DNA from: Candidatus Pelagibacter sp.
Lineage (GTDB): Bacteria > Pseudomonadota > Alphaproteobacteria > Pelagibacterales > Pelagibacteraceae
Length of the DNA stretch: 6,771 nucleotides
Direction: 5' to 3'
Assembly: GCA_002692325.1 (NCBI GenBank)
Contig: NZJU01000015.1
Location: 6,194 to 12,964 of the forward strand
Shown: positions 1-6,255 of the stretch, one piece after another
How the letters are laid out: every line of letters starts with the position of its first letter
How positions within the stretch are numbered: position 1 is the first letter of the stretch
Notes under the pieces: generated by a model
What the model was told of the DNA's origin: nothing
The model's database searches: none
What the model saw: the letters and a program-made list of their open reading frames with translations, nothing else
Position numbers and translations under genes: made by a program

Positions 1-1124
1 TAATGCAAGAATGGAAAAAAATCGGCAAAAAAGGAGAAGACTTAGAGAAAAATTGGAAAAATGAATTAAAAAAAAAGAGTGATAAGACAAGAAAAGAATT
101 TGAGAAATATTATATAGACTCAAACTTGGGTGATTTAGATAGATTAATATTGGAAAAGAAGAAAGAATTTTTTGAGTCAAAACCTAAAATGGCAACAAGA
201 CAGTGCTCATCTAATGTTATCGAAAATATTACAAAAATCTTACCACAATTAATTGGAGGTTCAGCAGACTTAAGTGGTTCAAATAATACTAAGACTGAAA
301 ATTCAAAAGTAATTAATGCAAAAAATTTTAATGGTAACTATATTCACTACGGCGTGAGAGAGCACGGAATGTCATCTATAATGAATGGTCTAGCTTTGTA
401 TAGTGGAATAATACCGTTTGGCGGAACATTCTTAATATTTTCTGATTATTGTAAACCTTCCATTCGGTTATCAGCTCTTATGGGGTTAAGAGTAATTTAT
501 ATTTTTTCACATGACTCTATTGGTCTTGGAGAAGATGGGCCAACCCATCAACCAATCGAACAGCTAGCAGGTTTGCGGGCGATACCAAACCTAAATGTTT
601 TTAGGCCATCTGATATTAATGAAACTTTAGAGTGTTGGGAAATAGCTTTGAAAACAACTAACGCACCTAGTGCTATAGCATTATCTAGGCAAAAATTACC
701 TTACATAAATAAAAATTTTTCGGAAGCTAATAAATGCGAAAAAGGTGCATACGTAGTAAACATTACCTCGCACGACTATAAAACTATTTTAGTAGCGTCT
801 GGCTCAGAAGTAGAGTTAGCACTTAATGTTCAGAAGACTTTGTTACAAAACAGAATTGAGTCAAAAGTTATTTCGATGCCTTGTATGGAACTTTTTGATA
901 GACAATCTGAAGAATTTAAAAAAGAAATTTTAGATGACGACTGTTTAATTGTGACTATAGAGGCTAGCGAAACTTCGAGTTGGAACAAATATTTAAAAAA
1001 TAAAGGTATTTCAATTGGTTTGGATAGGTTTGGAGAAAGCGCGCCTTATAAAGATATTTATAGGGAACTCAACTTATCCGAAGAAAAGATTGTTGCACAG
1101 ATACAAAACAAAATAAGAAATTGA
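1..1124 (+). CDS. tkt: Transketolase, C-terminal part (5' end outside window)
   Basis: Transketolase moves two-carbon ketol units between sugar phosphates in the cytosolic non-oxidative pentose phosphate pathway, using thiamine diphosphate. About 373 residues are visible. They cover the end of the first domain, the whole pyrimidine-binding domain (from about residue 60) and the C-terminal domain (from about 250). Visible family motifs are GGSADLSGSN (85-94), HYGVREHGM with the cofactor-activating Glu at 120, HDSIGLGEDGPTHQP (170-184), LSRQ (227-230) and FGESAP (343-348). Full-length enzymes have about 660 residues and the first visible residues align well inside the protein, so the ATG at position 3 is an internal Met and the gene starts upstream. 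The frame is intact to TGA. The next gene, pgk, starts 10 nt later, so cotranscription is likely. Family assignment is essentially certain. Confidence 0.97.
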   Translation, partial: MQEWKKIGKKGEDLEKNWKNELKKKSDKTRKEFEKYYIDSNLGDLDRLILEKKKEFFESKPKMATRQCSSNVIENITKILPQLIGGSADLSGSNNTKTENSKVINAKNFNGNYIHYGVREHGMSSIMNGLALYSGIIPFGGTFLIFSDYCKPSIRLSALMGLRVIYIFSHDSIGLGEDGPTHQPIEQLAGLRAIPNLNVFRPSDINETLECWEIALKTTNAPSAIALSRQKLPYINKNFSEANKCEKGAYVVNITSHDYKTILVASGSEVELALNVQKTLLQNRIESKVISMPCMELFDRQSEEFKKEILDDDCLIVTIEASETSSWNKYLKNKGISIGLDRFGESAPYKDIYRELNLSEEKIVAQIQNKIRN

Positions 1125-1134
1125 TAAAATTTTA

Positions 1135-2325
1135 ATGGGTAAAATAAAATATTTTACTGAAAAGATCGGCGTAAGAAACAAATATGTTATTTTAAGGCTT
1201 GATTTAAATGTACCTATTATAAACAAAAAAATTCAAGATTATACCAGAATTGATTTGAGCTTACCCTTAATCAAAAGTTTAAGAAATAAAAGAGCTAAAA
1301 TCATAATTCTCAGTCACTTAGGTCGGCCAAAGGGAAAAGCAGATCAAAAATTATCTCTAAAACCGATTTTTGATTATTTAAAAAAGAGATTAAAGAGTAA
1401 AATTTTTTTTCATACAGAAGAAATTACTAGAAAAACAAAACAGAAAATAACCTTTCTAAAAGGGGGTGAAATAATGTTATTTGAAAATGTTAGGTTTAAT
1501 AAAGGGGAAACTAATGACAGTAATTATTTCGCAAAAAATTTAGCCTCTCTAGGAGATATTTACGTTAACGATGCTTTTTCCTGTTCACACAGAAAACAAG
1601 CCTCTATCCATAAAATAACTCACTTTTTAACTTTTAAATATGGGGGTCCTTTGCTTAGAAAAGAAGTTGAGGCTATAGATAAAATCATAAATAGTAGGAG
1701 ATCTCCTGTAACTTGTATTATTGGTGGATCAAAGATTTCAACGAAAATTAATGTTTTGCGTAACTTAATAAGTAAAGTCGATAATATATTTATTGTTGGC
1801 GCGATGGCAAATAATTTTCTCAAATTTAATGGTATAAGGGTTGGTAAGTCCTTGATAGAGAAAAATACAAAAATTATTATAGAAAAAATTTATACAATTT
1901 CAAAAAAAAATAATTGTACAATCTTTATACCTATAGATTATAAAACATCAAATAATCTCGGCGGAAACGCCACATCGAAAGGCTTAGAGTCAATTAAAAA
2001 TAATGAAATGATTTTAGATATAGGTAAACAAACTATAAAAAAAATAGATAATATAATAGAAAAATCAAAAACTGTTTTGTGGAATGGGCCTGCTGGATAT
2101 TTTGAAAATGATAATTTTTTAGAAGGTACCTTATCTATTGCAAAAAAAATTTCTGGCAGCACAATTAAAAATAATCTTATTTCTATTGTGGGTGGTGGAG
2201 ATACTTTGTTTGCTATTAACAAAAGTAGAAAGAAATTTAGATTTACTCACTTATCAACAGCAGGTGGCGCTTTTTTAGAATTTTTAGAAGGAAAAGACTT
2301 GCCTGGACTAAATGTTTTAAAATAA
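1135..2325 (+). CDS. pgk: Phosphoglycerate kinase
   Basis: This cytosolic enzyme interconverts 1,3-bisphosphoglycerate + ADP and 3-phosphoglycerate + ATP in glycolysis and gluconeogenesis. The 396 residues match the normal family length. The N-terminal substrate domain shows RLDLNVP (21-27), TRID with Arg38, SHLGRPKG (60-67), LFENVRF (115-121) and VNDAFSCSHR (144-153). The C-terminal nucleotide domain shows GGSKISTKI (197-205), LWNGPAGYFE (315-324), the GGGDT phosphate loop (353-357) and STAGGAFLE (374-382). Several motif positions are divergent (for instance GAMANNF where GGMANTF is common), but the basic substrate-binding residues look intact. The ATG at 1135 fits the family N terminus. No Shine-Dalgarno sequence precedes it, only AT-rich sequence. 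It lies 10 nt after tkt and 9 nt before the aldolase gene. The gap gene that often sits just upstream of pgk in alphaproteobacteria is not here. Confidence 0.98.
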   Translation: MGKIKYFTEKIGVRNKYVILRLDLNVPIINKKIQDYTRIDLSLPLIKSLRNKRAKIIILSHLGRPKGKADQKLSLKPIFDYLKKRLKSKIFFHTEEITRKTKQKITFLKGGEIMLFENVRFNKGETNDSNYFAKNLASLGDIYVNDAFSCSHRKQASIHKITHFLTFKYGGPLLRKEVEAIDKIINSRRSPVTCIIGGSKISTKINVLRNLISKVDNIFIVGAMANNFLKFNGIRVGKSLIEKNTKIIIEKIYTISKKNNCTIFIPIDYKTSNNLGGNATSKGLESIKNNEMILDIGKQTIKKIDNIIEKSKTVLWNGPAGYFENDNFLEGTLSIAKKISGSTIKNNLISIVGGGDTLFAINKSRKKFRFTHLSTAGGAFLEFLEGKDLPGLNVLK

Positions 2326-2334
2326 ATAAAAGAT

Positions 2335-3351
2335 ATGACACTAAAAGATATAGCTAAGAAAATGTGTGAAAGCGGTAAAGGTATATTAGCCGCTGACGAA
2401 AGTACGGGTACAATTGCTAAACGTTTTAAAAGTATTAATATTGAAAATACAGAAGCTAACAGAATTACTTTCAGAGAGACACTCTTTAGTTCCCAAGGTA
2501 TTAAAGATTATATTGGGGGTATAATTTTATTTGATGAAACTATAAGACAAAAAAGCTCTTCAGGTATTTTAATTCCAGACTTAATAAAAAAAAATGGAGC
2601 CATTCCAGGTATAAAAGTAGACAAAGGAGCCAAAAAGCTCGCGGGATCACCGGAAGAAACAATAACTGAGGGTTTAGACGGACTAAGGGAAAGATTAAAA
2701 GAATACTACGATCTAGGTGCAAGATTTACTAAGTGGAGAGCCGTGTATAAGATTGAAAACAGATTTCCTTCCATGCAATGTATAAAATCAAATGCACATG
2801 CCTTAGCAAGATACGCCTCGCTTGTTCAAGAGTCTAATATGGTGCCTATTGTTGAACCAGAAGTATTAATGGATGGGGAACACGATATGGAAAAATGCTT
2901 TAAAGTAACAACATCTGTTCTTAATGAATGTTTTAATGAACTTGAGTTACATAAAGTTGATTTAAAAGGAACTGTCTTAAAGCCAAATATGATATTACCC
3001 GGTTCAGGTTGTGAACAAAAAGTAGAGTCAAGTGAAATTGCAAAAAAAACTCTTGAATGTCTAAAAAAAAATGTACCAAGCTCTGTTCCCTCAATAGCTT
3101 TTTTGTCAGGTGGACAGTCAGAAATTGAAGCAAGTAAAAATTTAAACGAAATAAATAAAATTAATGACACTAATTTTTTAATTACTTTCTCTTATGGTAG
3201 AGGTCTTCAGGCAAGTGCTTTAAAAGCTTTTGGTGATAATGCGGGAGATATCCAAAGTATACAAAATGCATTCAACCATAGAGCCAAAATGAATGGCCTA
3301 TCTTCAAATGGAAAATGGGCCGAAGGGCTAGAAAAACAATCTGTAGCTTAA
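2335..3351 (+). CDS. fba: Class I (Schiff-base) fructose-bisphosphate aldolase
   Basis: It cleaves or forms fructose 1,6-bisphosphate from dihydroxyacetone phosphate and glyceraldehyde 3-phosphate, without metal. The 338 residues match the eukaryote-like class I family, not the zinc-dependent class II enzymes. Evidence is GKGILAADESTGTIAKRF (14-31, with Asp21), RFTKWRAVYKI (130-140, Lys133 and Arg135), VPIVEPEVL (170-178, Glu174 and Glu176), VLKPNMILPG with the expected Schiff-base Lys at 216, SGGQSE (258-263) and FSYGRGLQ (285-292). All catalytic positions known from rabbit aldolase appear to be present. The C terminus is short and lacks the terminal Tyr of animal enzymes. The ATG at 2335 gives the usual N terminus and has only a weak purine stretch upstream. 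It is 9 nt after pgk and 6 nt before the next gene, so it sits inside the carbon-metabolism operon. Confidence 0.97.
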   Translation: MTLKDIAKKMCESGKGILAADESTGTIAKRFKSINIENTEANRITFRETLFSSQGIKDYIGGIILFDETIRQKSSSGILIPDLIKKNGAIPGIKVDKGAKKLAGSPEETITEGLDGLRERLKEYYDLGARFTKWRAVYKIENRFPSMQCIKSNAHALARYASLVQESNMVPIVEPEVLMDGEHDMEKCFKVTTSVLNECFNELELHKVDLKGTVLKPNMILPGSGCEQKVESSEIAKKTLECLKKNVPSSVPSIAFLSGGQSEIEASKNLNEINKINDTNFLITFSYGRGLQASALKAFGDNAGDIQSIQNAFNHRAKMNGLSSNGKWAEGLEKQSVA

Positions 3352-3357
3352 AAATAA

Positions 3358-3960
3358 TTGAAGAAATTTATTTATCTTATTTCACCTAAAAAAATTGAAA
3401 AAGACTTTTTTTCAAACTTAAAAAAGGTTTTAAGCAGTAAAAAAGTTAAGTTTTTTCAGTTAAGATTGAAAGATGCAAATAAAGAGAAAATTATTAAAGT
3501 TTCTAAAAAAATTATCAAAATTACCAAAAGGTATAATGTTAAATTTATAATAAACGATTATTATAATCTTGTTAATGTGGTAGGTGCAGATGGGTGTCAT
3601 TTGGGGCAATCAGATAGTAATATAAGAGACGTCAATAAAATATTAAAAAAAAAAATTATTGGAATTACTTGTCACAATTCAAAAAAATTAGCAATAAGAG
3701 CAAAGAAAAATAATGCATCTTATATAGCATTTGGTTCTTTTTATAAGTCAAAGCTTAAACCAAACGCGATAAAAGCTAATCCAAAAGTAATTTCCTGGGC
3801 TAAAAAAAATTTAAAAATTCCAATTGTTGTAATCGGAGGTATAGATAATAAAAATTATAGAAAATTGATTAATCTTGGAGCAAATTATATTGCAATATCC
3901 AGTTTTATCTGGAATAACAAAATTTTGAAGCCAAATAAAGCAGTAGAAACATTTAGATGA
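3358..3960 (+). CDS. ThiE/TenI-family protein, thiamine phosphate synthase-like (divergent)
   Basis: The 200-residue protein follows the (beta/alpha)8 pattern of thiamine phosphate synthase. That enzyme joins the pyrimidine and thiazole phosphate halves of thiamine. Matching motifs are FQLRLKDA (33-40), IINDY (64-68), GADGCHLGQSD (76-86), GITCHN (102-107) and VVIGGID (157-163). Several ThiE active-site positions differ. Arg of the usual NDR is Tyr68, Ser of the usual GVSTH is Thr104, and the TPTK phosphate loop reads SKLK (131-134), keeping only its last Lys. It may therefore be a ThiE paralogue, a TenI-like tautomerase or something else with this fold, and I give no gene symbol. The start is TTG at 3358: there is no ATG or GTG candidate between the aldolase stop and the first conserved strand, and no Met codon anywhere in the reading frame. 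It ends in a 4-nt ATGA overlap with efp. An 11-A run interrupts the middle but the frame holds. Confidence 0.75.
   Translation: MKKFIYLISPKKIEKDFFSNLKKVLSSKKVKFFQLRLKDANKEKIIKVSKKIIKITKRYNVKFIINDYYNLVNVVGADGCHLGQSDSNIRDVNKILKKKIIGITCHNSKKLAIRAKKNNASYIAFGSFYKSKLKPNAIKANPKVISWAKKNLKIPIVVIGGIDNKNYRKLINLGANYIAISSFIWNNKILKPNKAVETFR
3645..3655 (+). repeat. Run of 11 A within the ThiE-like gene
   Basis: Eleven consecutive A bases cover codons for Leu-Lys-Lys-Lys-Ile (residues 97-101). The frame is intact on both sides, as the ThiE motifs show. Such runs are prone to replication and transcription slippage and to sequencing error. Confidence 0.95.
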
Positions 3961-4523
3961 AAATTACAGCAAATGAAATAAAACCTGGAATGATAATAGA
4001 ACATAAAGATGATTATTGGAACGTATTAAAAACTCAACATGTAAAACCAGGTAAGGGTGGAGCGTTTAATCAAGTTGAATTAAAGAGTTTAATTAAAGGA
4101 ACTAAGCTAAACGAAAGATTTAGATCAAGCGAGTCTGTAGAAAAAGCTGACACAAATGAGAAGAAATTCAGTTTTTTATATTTTGATAATCAGAATTGTC
4201 ATTTTATGGACAAGACAACATTTGATCAAATAGAAATTTCGAAATTAACTATAGGAGAAAAATATAAATTACTAAAAGAAAGCTTAATAGTATCAATTTT
4301 GTTTATGGACGAAAAACCGATATCAGTTGATCTTCCTATAAATATTGAATGTACAATCGAGTCAACAGATGCAGCTATAAAAAATCAAACCGCATCGTCT
4401 TCCTATAAACCTGCGATGTTAGATTGTGGTATCAAAATAAATGTTCCTCCATTTATTGAAAGTGGTGAAAAAGTTTTAGTTGATAGTAGAAATCTTGAGT
4501 ACATTAAGAGGGTTAACGAATGA
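3957..4523 (+). CDS. efp: Elongation factor P
   Basis: EF-P binds stalled ribosomes between the P and E sites and relieves arrest at consecutive prolines. The 188 residues are the normal bacterial length, with three beta-barrel domains. Domain I carries the tip loop HVKPGKGGAF (28-37). Its Lys33 corresponds to E. coli Lys34, the residue lysylated by EpmA after EpmB action, so a lysine-type modification is plausible, though those enzymes are not in this window. The C-terminal S1-like domain shows the conserved stretch KPAMLDCGIKINVPPFI (151-167) followed by GEKVLVDSRNLEYI (170-183). The ATG at 3957 overlaps the stop codon of the preceding gene (ATGA), and its own stop overlaps the suhB start in the same way. 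Translational coupling is likely. No Shine-Dalgarno sequence is visible. Confidence 0.98.
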   Translation: MKITANEIKPGMIIEHKDDYWNVLKTQHVKPGKGGAFNQVELKSLIKGTKLNERFRSSESVEKADTNEKKFSFLYFDNQNCHFMDKTTFDQIEISKLTIGEKYKLLKESLIVSILFMDEKPISVDLPINIECTIESTDAAIKNQTASSSYKPAMLDCGIKINVPPFIESGEKVLVDSRNLEYIKRVNE

Positions 4524-5320
4524 AATTAGAGTCTCCAATCACAAATATTATTATCAAAGCTTGTCTTAAAGCATGTAAGCCATTAATAAGAGATTTCGGT
4601 GAAATTGAAAACTTACAAGTTTCATTTAAAGGTCCAGGAGATTTTGTCTCTTCTTCTGATAAAAGAACAGAAAAAATTATAATAAATGAGTTACAAAAGG
4701 CAAGACCTGAATTTGAAATAATATCAGAAGAATCTGGTATAATAAAAAATTTAGATTCTGAAAAAAAATGGGTTATTGATCCAATAGACGGAACAGCTAA
4801 TTTTTTAAACGGTATTCCGCATTTTGCTATTTCAATTGGTTATGAGGAATCTAATGAAATAAAATGTGGTGTTATTTTTGATCCAATAAAAAATGAAATG
4901 TTTGTTGCAGAAAAAGGTAATGGAGCTTACTTAAATAATAAAAGAATAAGAGTTTCAAATAAAAAAAAATTACAGGAATCGTTAGTTGTGACTGGAGGGC
5001 CGAAATATTATAGCAAAATGAAACAACAGATTTTTGATGAATATATTTCGTTATCTAAAAACCTTCATATGCCTTTAAGAAAATCTGGAAGTGCAGCATT
5101 AGATATTGCATATGTGTCTTGTGGGAGGTTTGATGGTTACTGGCAAAGGGAATTAAATTTTTGGGATATTGCCGCCGGTATCATAATTTTAAAAGAAGCT
5201 GGAGGATTTATAAAAATTTCAGACAATGAAAAAAATAATAAAAAAAAAGATATATTTGCATCAAATTCTCTTATTCATGACGAATTGATAGCTTTTTTTG
5301 AAAAAAAAAATATTGAGTAA
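4520..5320 (+). CDS. suhB: Inositol monophosphatase family protein (SuhB-type)
   Basis: This is a magnesium-dependent sugar/inositol phosphate phosphatase of 266 residues, the normal family length. Metal-binding motifs are complete: SEESG (69-73, Glu70), DPIDGTANF (87-95, Asp87 and Asp90) and WDIAAG (215-220, Asp216). The stretch GSAALDIAYVSCGRFDGYW (190-208) is also characteristic. In E. coli, SuhB additionally acts in the rRNA antitermination complex. The position beside efp and ribosomal protein genes would suit such a role, but the sequence does not show it. Other substrates, such as inositol or histidinol phosphate, cannot be excluded. The start ATG overlaps the efp stop (ATGA) and has a partial Shine-Dalgarno GAGGG at 4508-4512. 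A 10-A run lies just before the C terminus, where slippage would do little damage. Confidence 0.93.
   Translation: MKLESPITNIIIKACLKACKPLIRDFGEIENLQVSFKGPGDFVSSSDKRTEKIIINELQKARPEFEIISEESGIIKNLDSEKKWVIDPIDGTANFLNGIPHFAISIGYEESNEIKCGVIFDPIKNEMFVAEKGNGAYLNNKRIRVSNKKKLQESLVVTGGPKYYSKMKQQIFDEYISLSKNLHMPLRKSGSAALDIAYVSCGRFDGYWQRELNFWDIAAGIIILKEAGGFIKISDNEKNNKKKDIFASNSLIHDELIAFFEKKNIE
5301..5310 (+). repeat. Run of 10 A near the end of suhB
   Basis: Ten consecutive A bases follow seven T and one G (TTTTTTTG) close to the 3' end of the phosphatase gene. A slip here would change only the last few residues, beyond the catalytic core. Confidence 0.95.
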
Positions 5321-5347
5321 GTTGTATTAATAATATAAAAACCCTTT

Positions 5348-5569
5348 ATGAAAAAAAGCATACACCCTAATTATCATAAAATTAAAGTAGTAATGACTGA
5401 TGGGTCTGAATTTGAAACAAGATCTACTTGGGGAAAAGAAAACGACACTTTAAAACTTGATATAGATCCAAAATCTCACTTTGCTTGGACTGGCGGCTCT
5501 CAAAAAATTTTGGATAAAGGAAGAGTTAGTAAGTACAACAAAAAATTTAGCAATCTTAGAAAAAAATAA
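5348..5569 (+). CDS. rpmE: 50S ribosomal protein L31 (bL31), cysteine-free form
   Basis: bL31 lies on the large subunit and bridges to the small subunit head. The 73 residues follow the alphaproteobacterial pattern: [19 protein letters not shown] (2-20), [18 protein letters not shown] (24-41), [13 protein letters not shown] (46-58) and RVSKYNKKF (59-67). There are no cysteines, so this is the zinc-free (C-) type. Two small departures from the usual consensus are visible: Phe45 where SHPAWTGG normally has Pro, and one Gly instead of two before RVSK. The start at 5348 gives the canonical N terminus, with no Shine-Dalgarno sequence before it. The 27-nt gap after suhB is the largest so far in the operon. 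trcR starts 6 nt downstream. Confidence 0.97.
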   Translation: MKKSIHPNYHKIKVVMTDGSEFETRSTWGKENDTLKLDIDPKSHFAWTGGSQKILDKGRVSKYNKKFSNLRKK

Positions 5570-5575
5570 TTAATT

Positions 5576-6172
5576 ATGACTGATGCTCCCTTTATGCCTA
5601 AGGCTACCGCAGTTTGGCTAGTAGAAAATACTACTCTGACTTTTAAACAAATTGCGAAATTTTGTAATTTACATGAGCTAGAAATTAAAGGTATTGCTGA
5701 TGGCGATGTTGCTAAAGGAATTAAAGCATATAACCCTATTTTGGCAGGGCAGTTATCAAGAATTGAGATAGACGAGTGTTCAAAGAATCCAGAAAAAGAT
5801 CTGAAACTAATTAAGAAGAATGAAGAAGTTAAAATAAAAGATAGAAAGAAACCAAAGTATACACCTTTGTCAAAAAGACAAGATCGACCTGATGCGATTT
5901 TATGGTTATGTAAAAATGCGCCTGAACTTAATGATGGTCAAATTTCGAAGCTTGTTGGAAGCACAAAGGGAACAGTCTCGTTAATAAGGAAAAGAAGTTA
6001 TTGGAATTTTTCCAATTTAAAACCTAGAGACCCGGTAATTCTCTCTCTTTGTACTCAAGATAGTTTTCAAAAAGCGGTTCAAAAAGCTAAAAGAAGATTA
6101 GAGAGGGAAAAAAAGGCTAAATTAAGAGAAGAAAAAAAACTTCTTAAAGAAAAAGAAAACTTAACCGCATAA
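5576..6172 (+). CDS. trcR: TrcR-type cell cycle transcriptional regulator (DUF1013 family)
   Basis: The 198 residues match the DUF1013 family, which is restricted as far as I know to alphaproteobacteria; the Caulobacter member TrcR is reported to act with RNA polymerase on cell-cycle genes. The first conserved block is MPKATAVWLVENTTLTFKQI (7-26) followed by LEIKGIADGDVAKGIK (35-50). The second is YTPLSKRQDRPDAILWLCKN (95-114) followed by a second helix-turn-helix-like unit (about 118-142) and RDPVILSLCTQ (151-161). The protein ends in a highly charged Lys/Glu/Arg helix (about 165-196), likely a coiled coil or nucleic-acid contact. The ATG at 5576 is preferred over the one at 5594 because relatives usually carry a few residues before MPKATAV. 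It starts 6 nt after rpmE without a Shine-Dalgarno sequence. Function in this organism is inferred from family membership only. Confidence 0.9.
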   Translation: MTDAPFMPKATAVWLVENTTLTFKQIAKFCNLHELEIKGIADGDVAKGIKAYNPILAGQLSRIEIDECSKNPEKDLKLIKKNEEVKIKDRKKPKYTPLSKRQDRPDAILWLCKNAPELNDGQISKLVGSTKGTVSLIRKRSYWNFSNLKPRDPVILSLCTQDSFQKAVQKAKRRLEREKKAKLREEKKLLKEKENLTA

Positions 6173-6197
6173 ATATCAAAAAATTCTTTAATATCCC

Positions 6198-6207
6198 TGT
6201 CTAGACA
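6198..6207. repeat. Perfect 10-bp palindrome in the trcR-rpsU gap
   Basis: TGTCTAGACA is a perfect inverted repeat lying just upstream of the proposed S21 leader hairpins. It could be a half-turn operator for a dimeric regulator, but no known regulator is matched and a 10-bp palindrome can arise by chance. Confidence 0.25.
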
Positions 6208-6255
6208 ATCTTCCAGTTAAATGTTAATTACCCTAAAAATTAACAGGAGGTTTTT
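6208..6255 (+). promoter_or_regulatory. Putative S21 mRNA leader with two competing hairpins over the ribosome binding site
   Basis: The 83-nt gap between trcR and rpsU is the largest in the window. Two structures can be drawn by hand. In structure A, 6210-6214 (CTTCC) pairs with the Shine-Dalgarno GGAGG (6246-6250, one G-U pair). After a single A-A mismatch, GTTAA (6216-6220) pairs with TTAAC (6240-6244), giving 10 pairs that bury the ribosome binding site. In structure B, TGTTAATT (6222-6229) pairs with AATTAACA (6238-6245) around an 8-nt loop, leaving GGAGG free. The two share the same 3' strand and cannot coexist. This is the layout of a translational switch and would suit autoregulation by S21. 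No folding energy was computed, and the region is AT-rich, so some pairing is expected by chance. Confidence 0.45.
6245..6250 (+). promoter_or_regulatory. Perfect Shine-Dalgarno sequence deciding the AUU start of rpsU
   Basis: AGGAGG matches the 16S rRNA anti-Shine-Dalgarno fully and ends 5 nt before the ATT at 6256, near-ideal spacing. It is the only perfect six-base match before a gene in this window. It supports ATT rather than the downstream ATA (6262) as the initiation codon. Confidence 0.85.

Noticed and set aside
3..5. ATG at position 3 as the transketolase start
   Set aside because: The protein from here begins far inside the family alignment, so the true start lies upstream of the window.
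1620..3170. Minus-strand open frames opposite pgk and fba
   Set aside because: They are hydrophobic shadows of AT-rich, Lys-rich genes on the other strand. No family motif or ribosome binding site was seen.
5313..5347. Possible promoter before rpmE (TTGAGT 5313-5318, TATAAA 5334-5339)
   Set aside because: The spacing is only 15 bp, the -35 match is weak, and TATAAA-like strings are expected everywhere in such AT-rich DNA.
6187..6194. Possible -10 element (TTTAATAT) after trcR
   Set aside because: No acceptable -35 element lies 16-18 bp upstream, so a separate rpsU promoter cannot be supported by eye.
6210..6250. Reading the trcR-rpsU hairpins as a transcription terminator
   Set aside because: The T run after the fold is only five long, the stems are mostly A-T, and the fold overlaps a perfect ribosome binding site directly before a gene.
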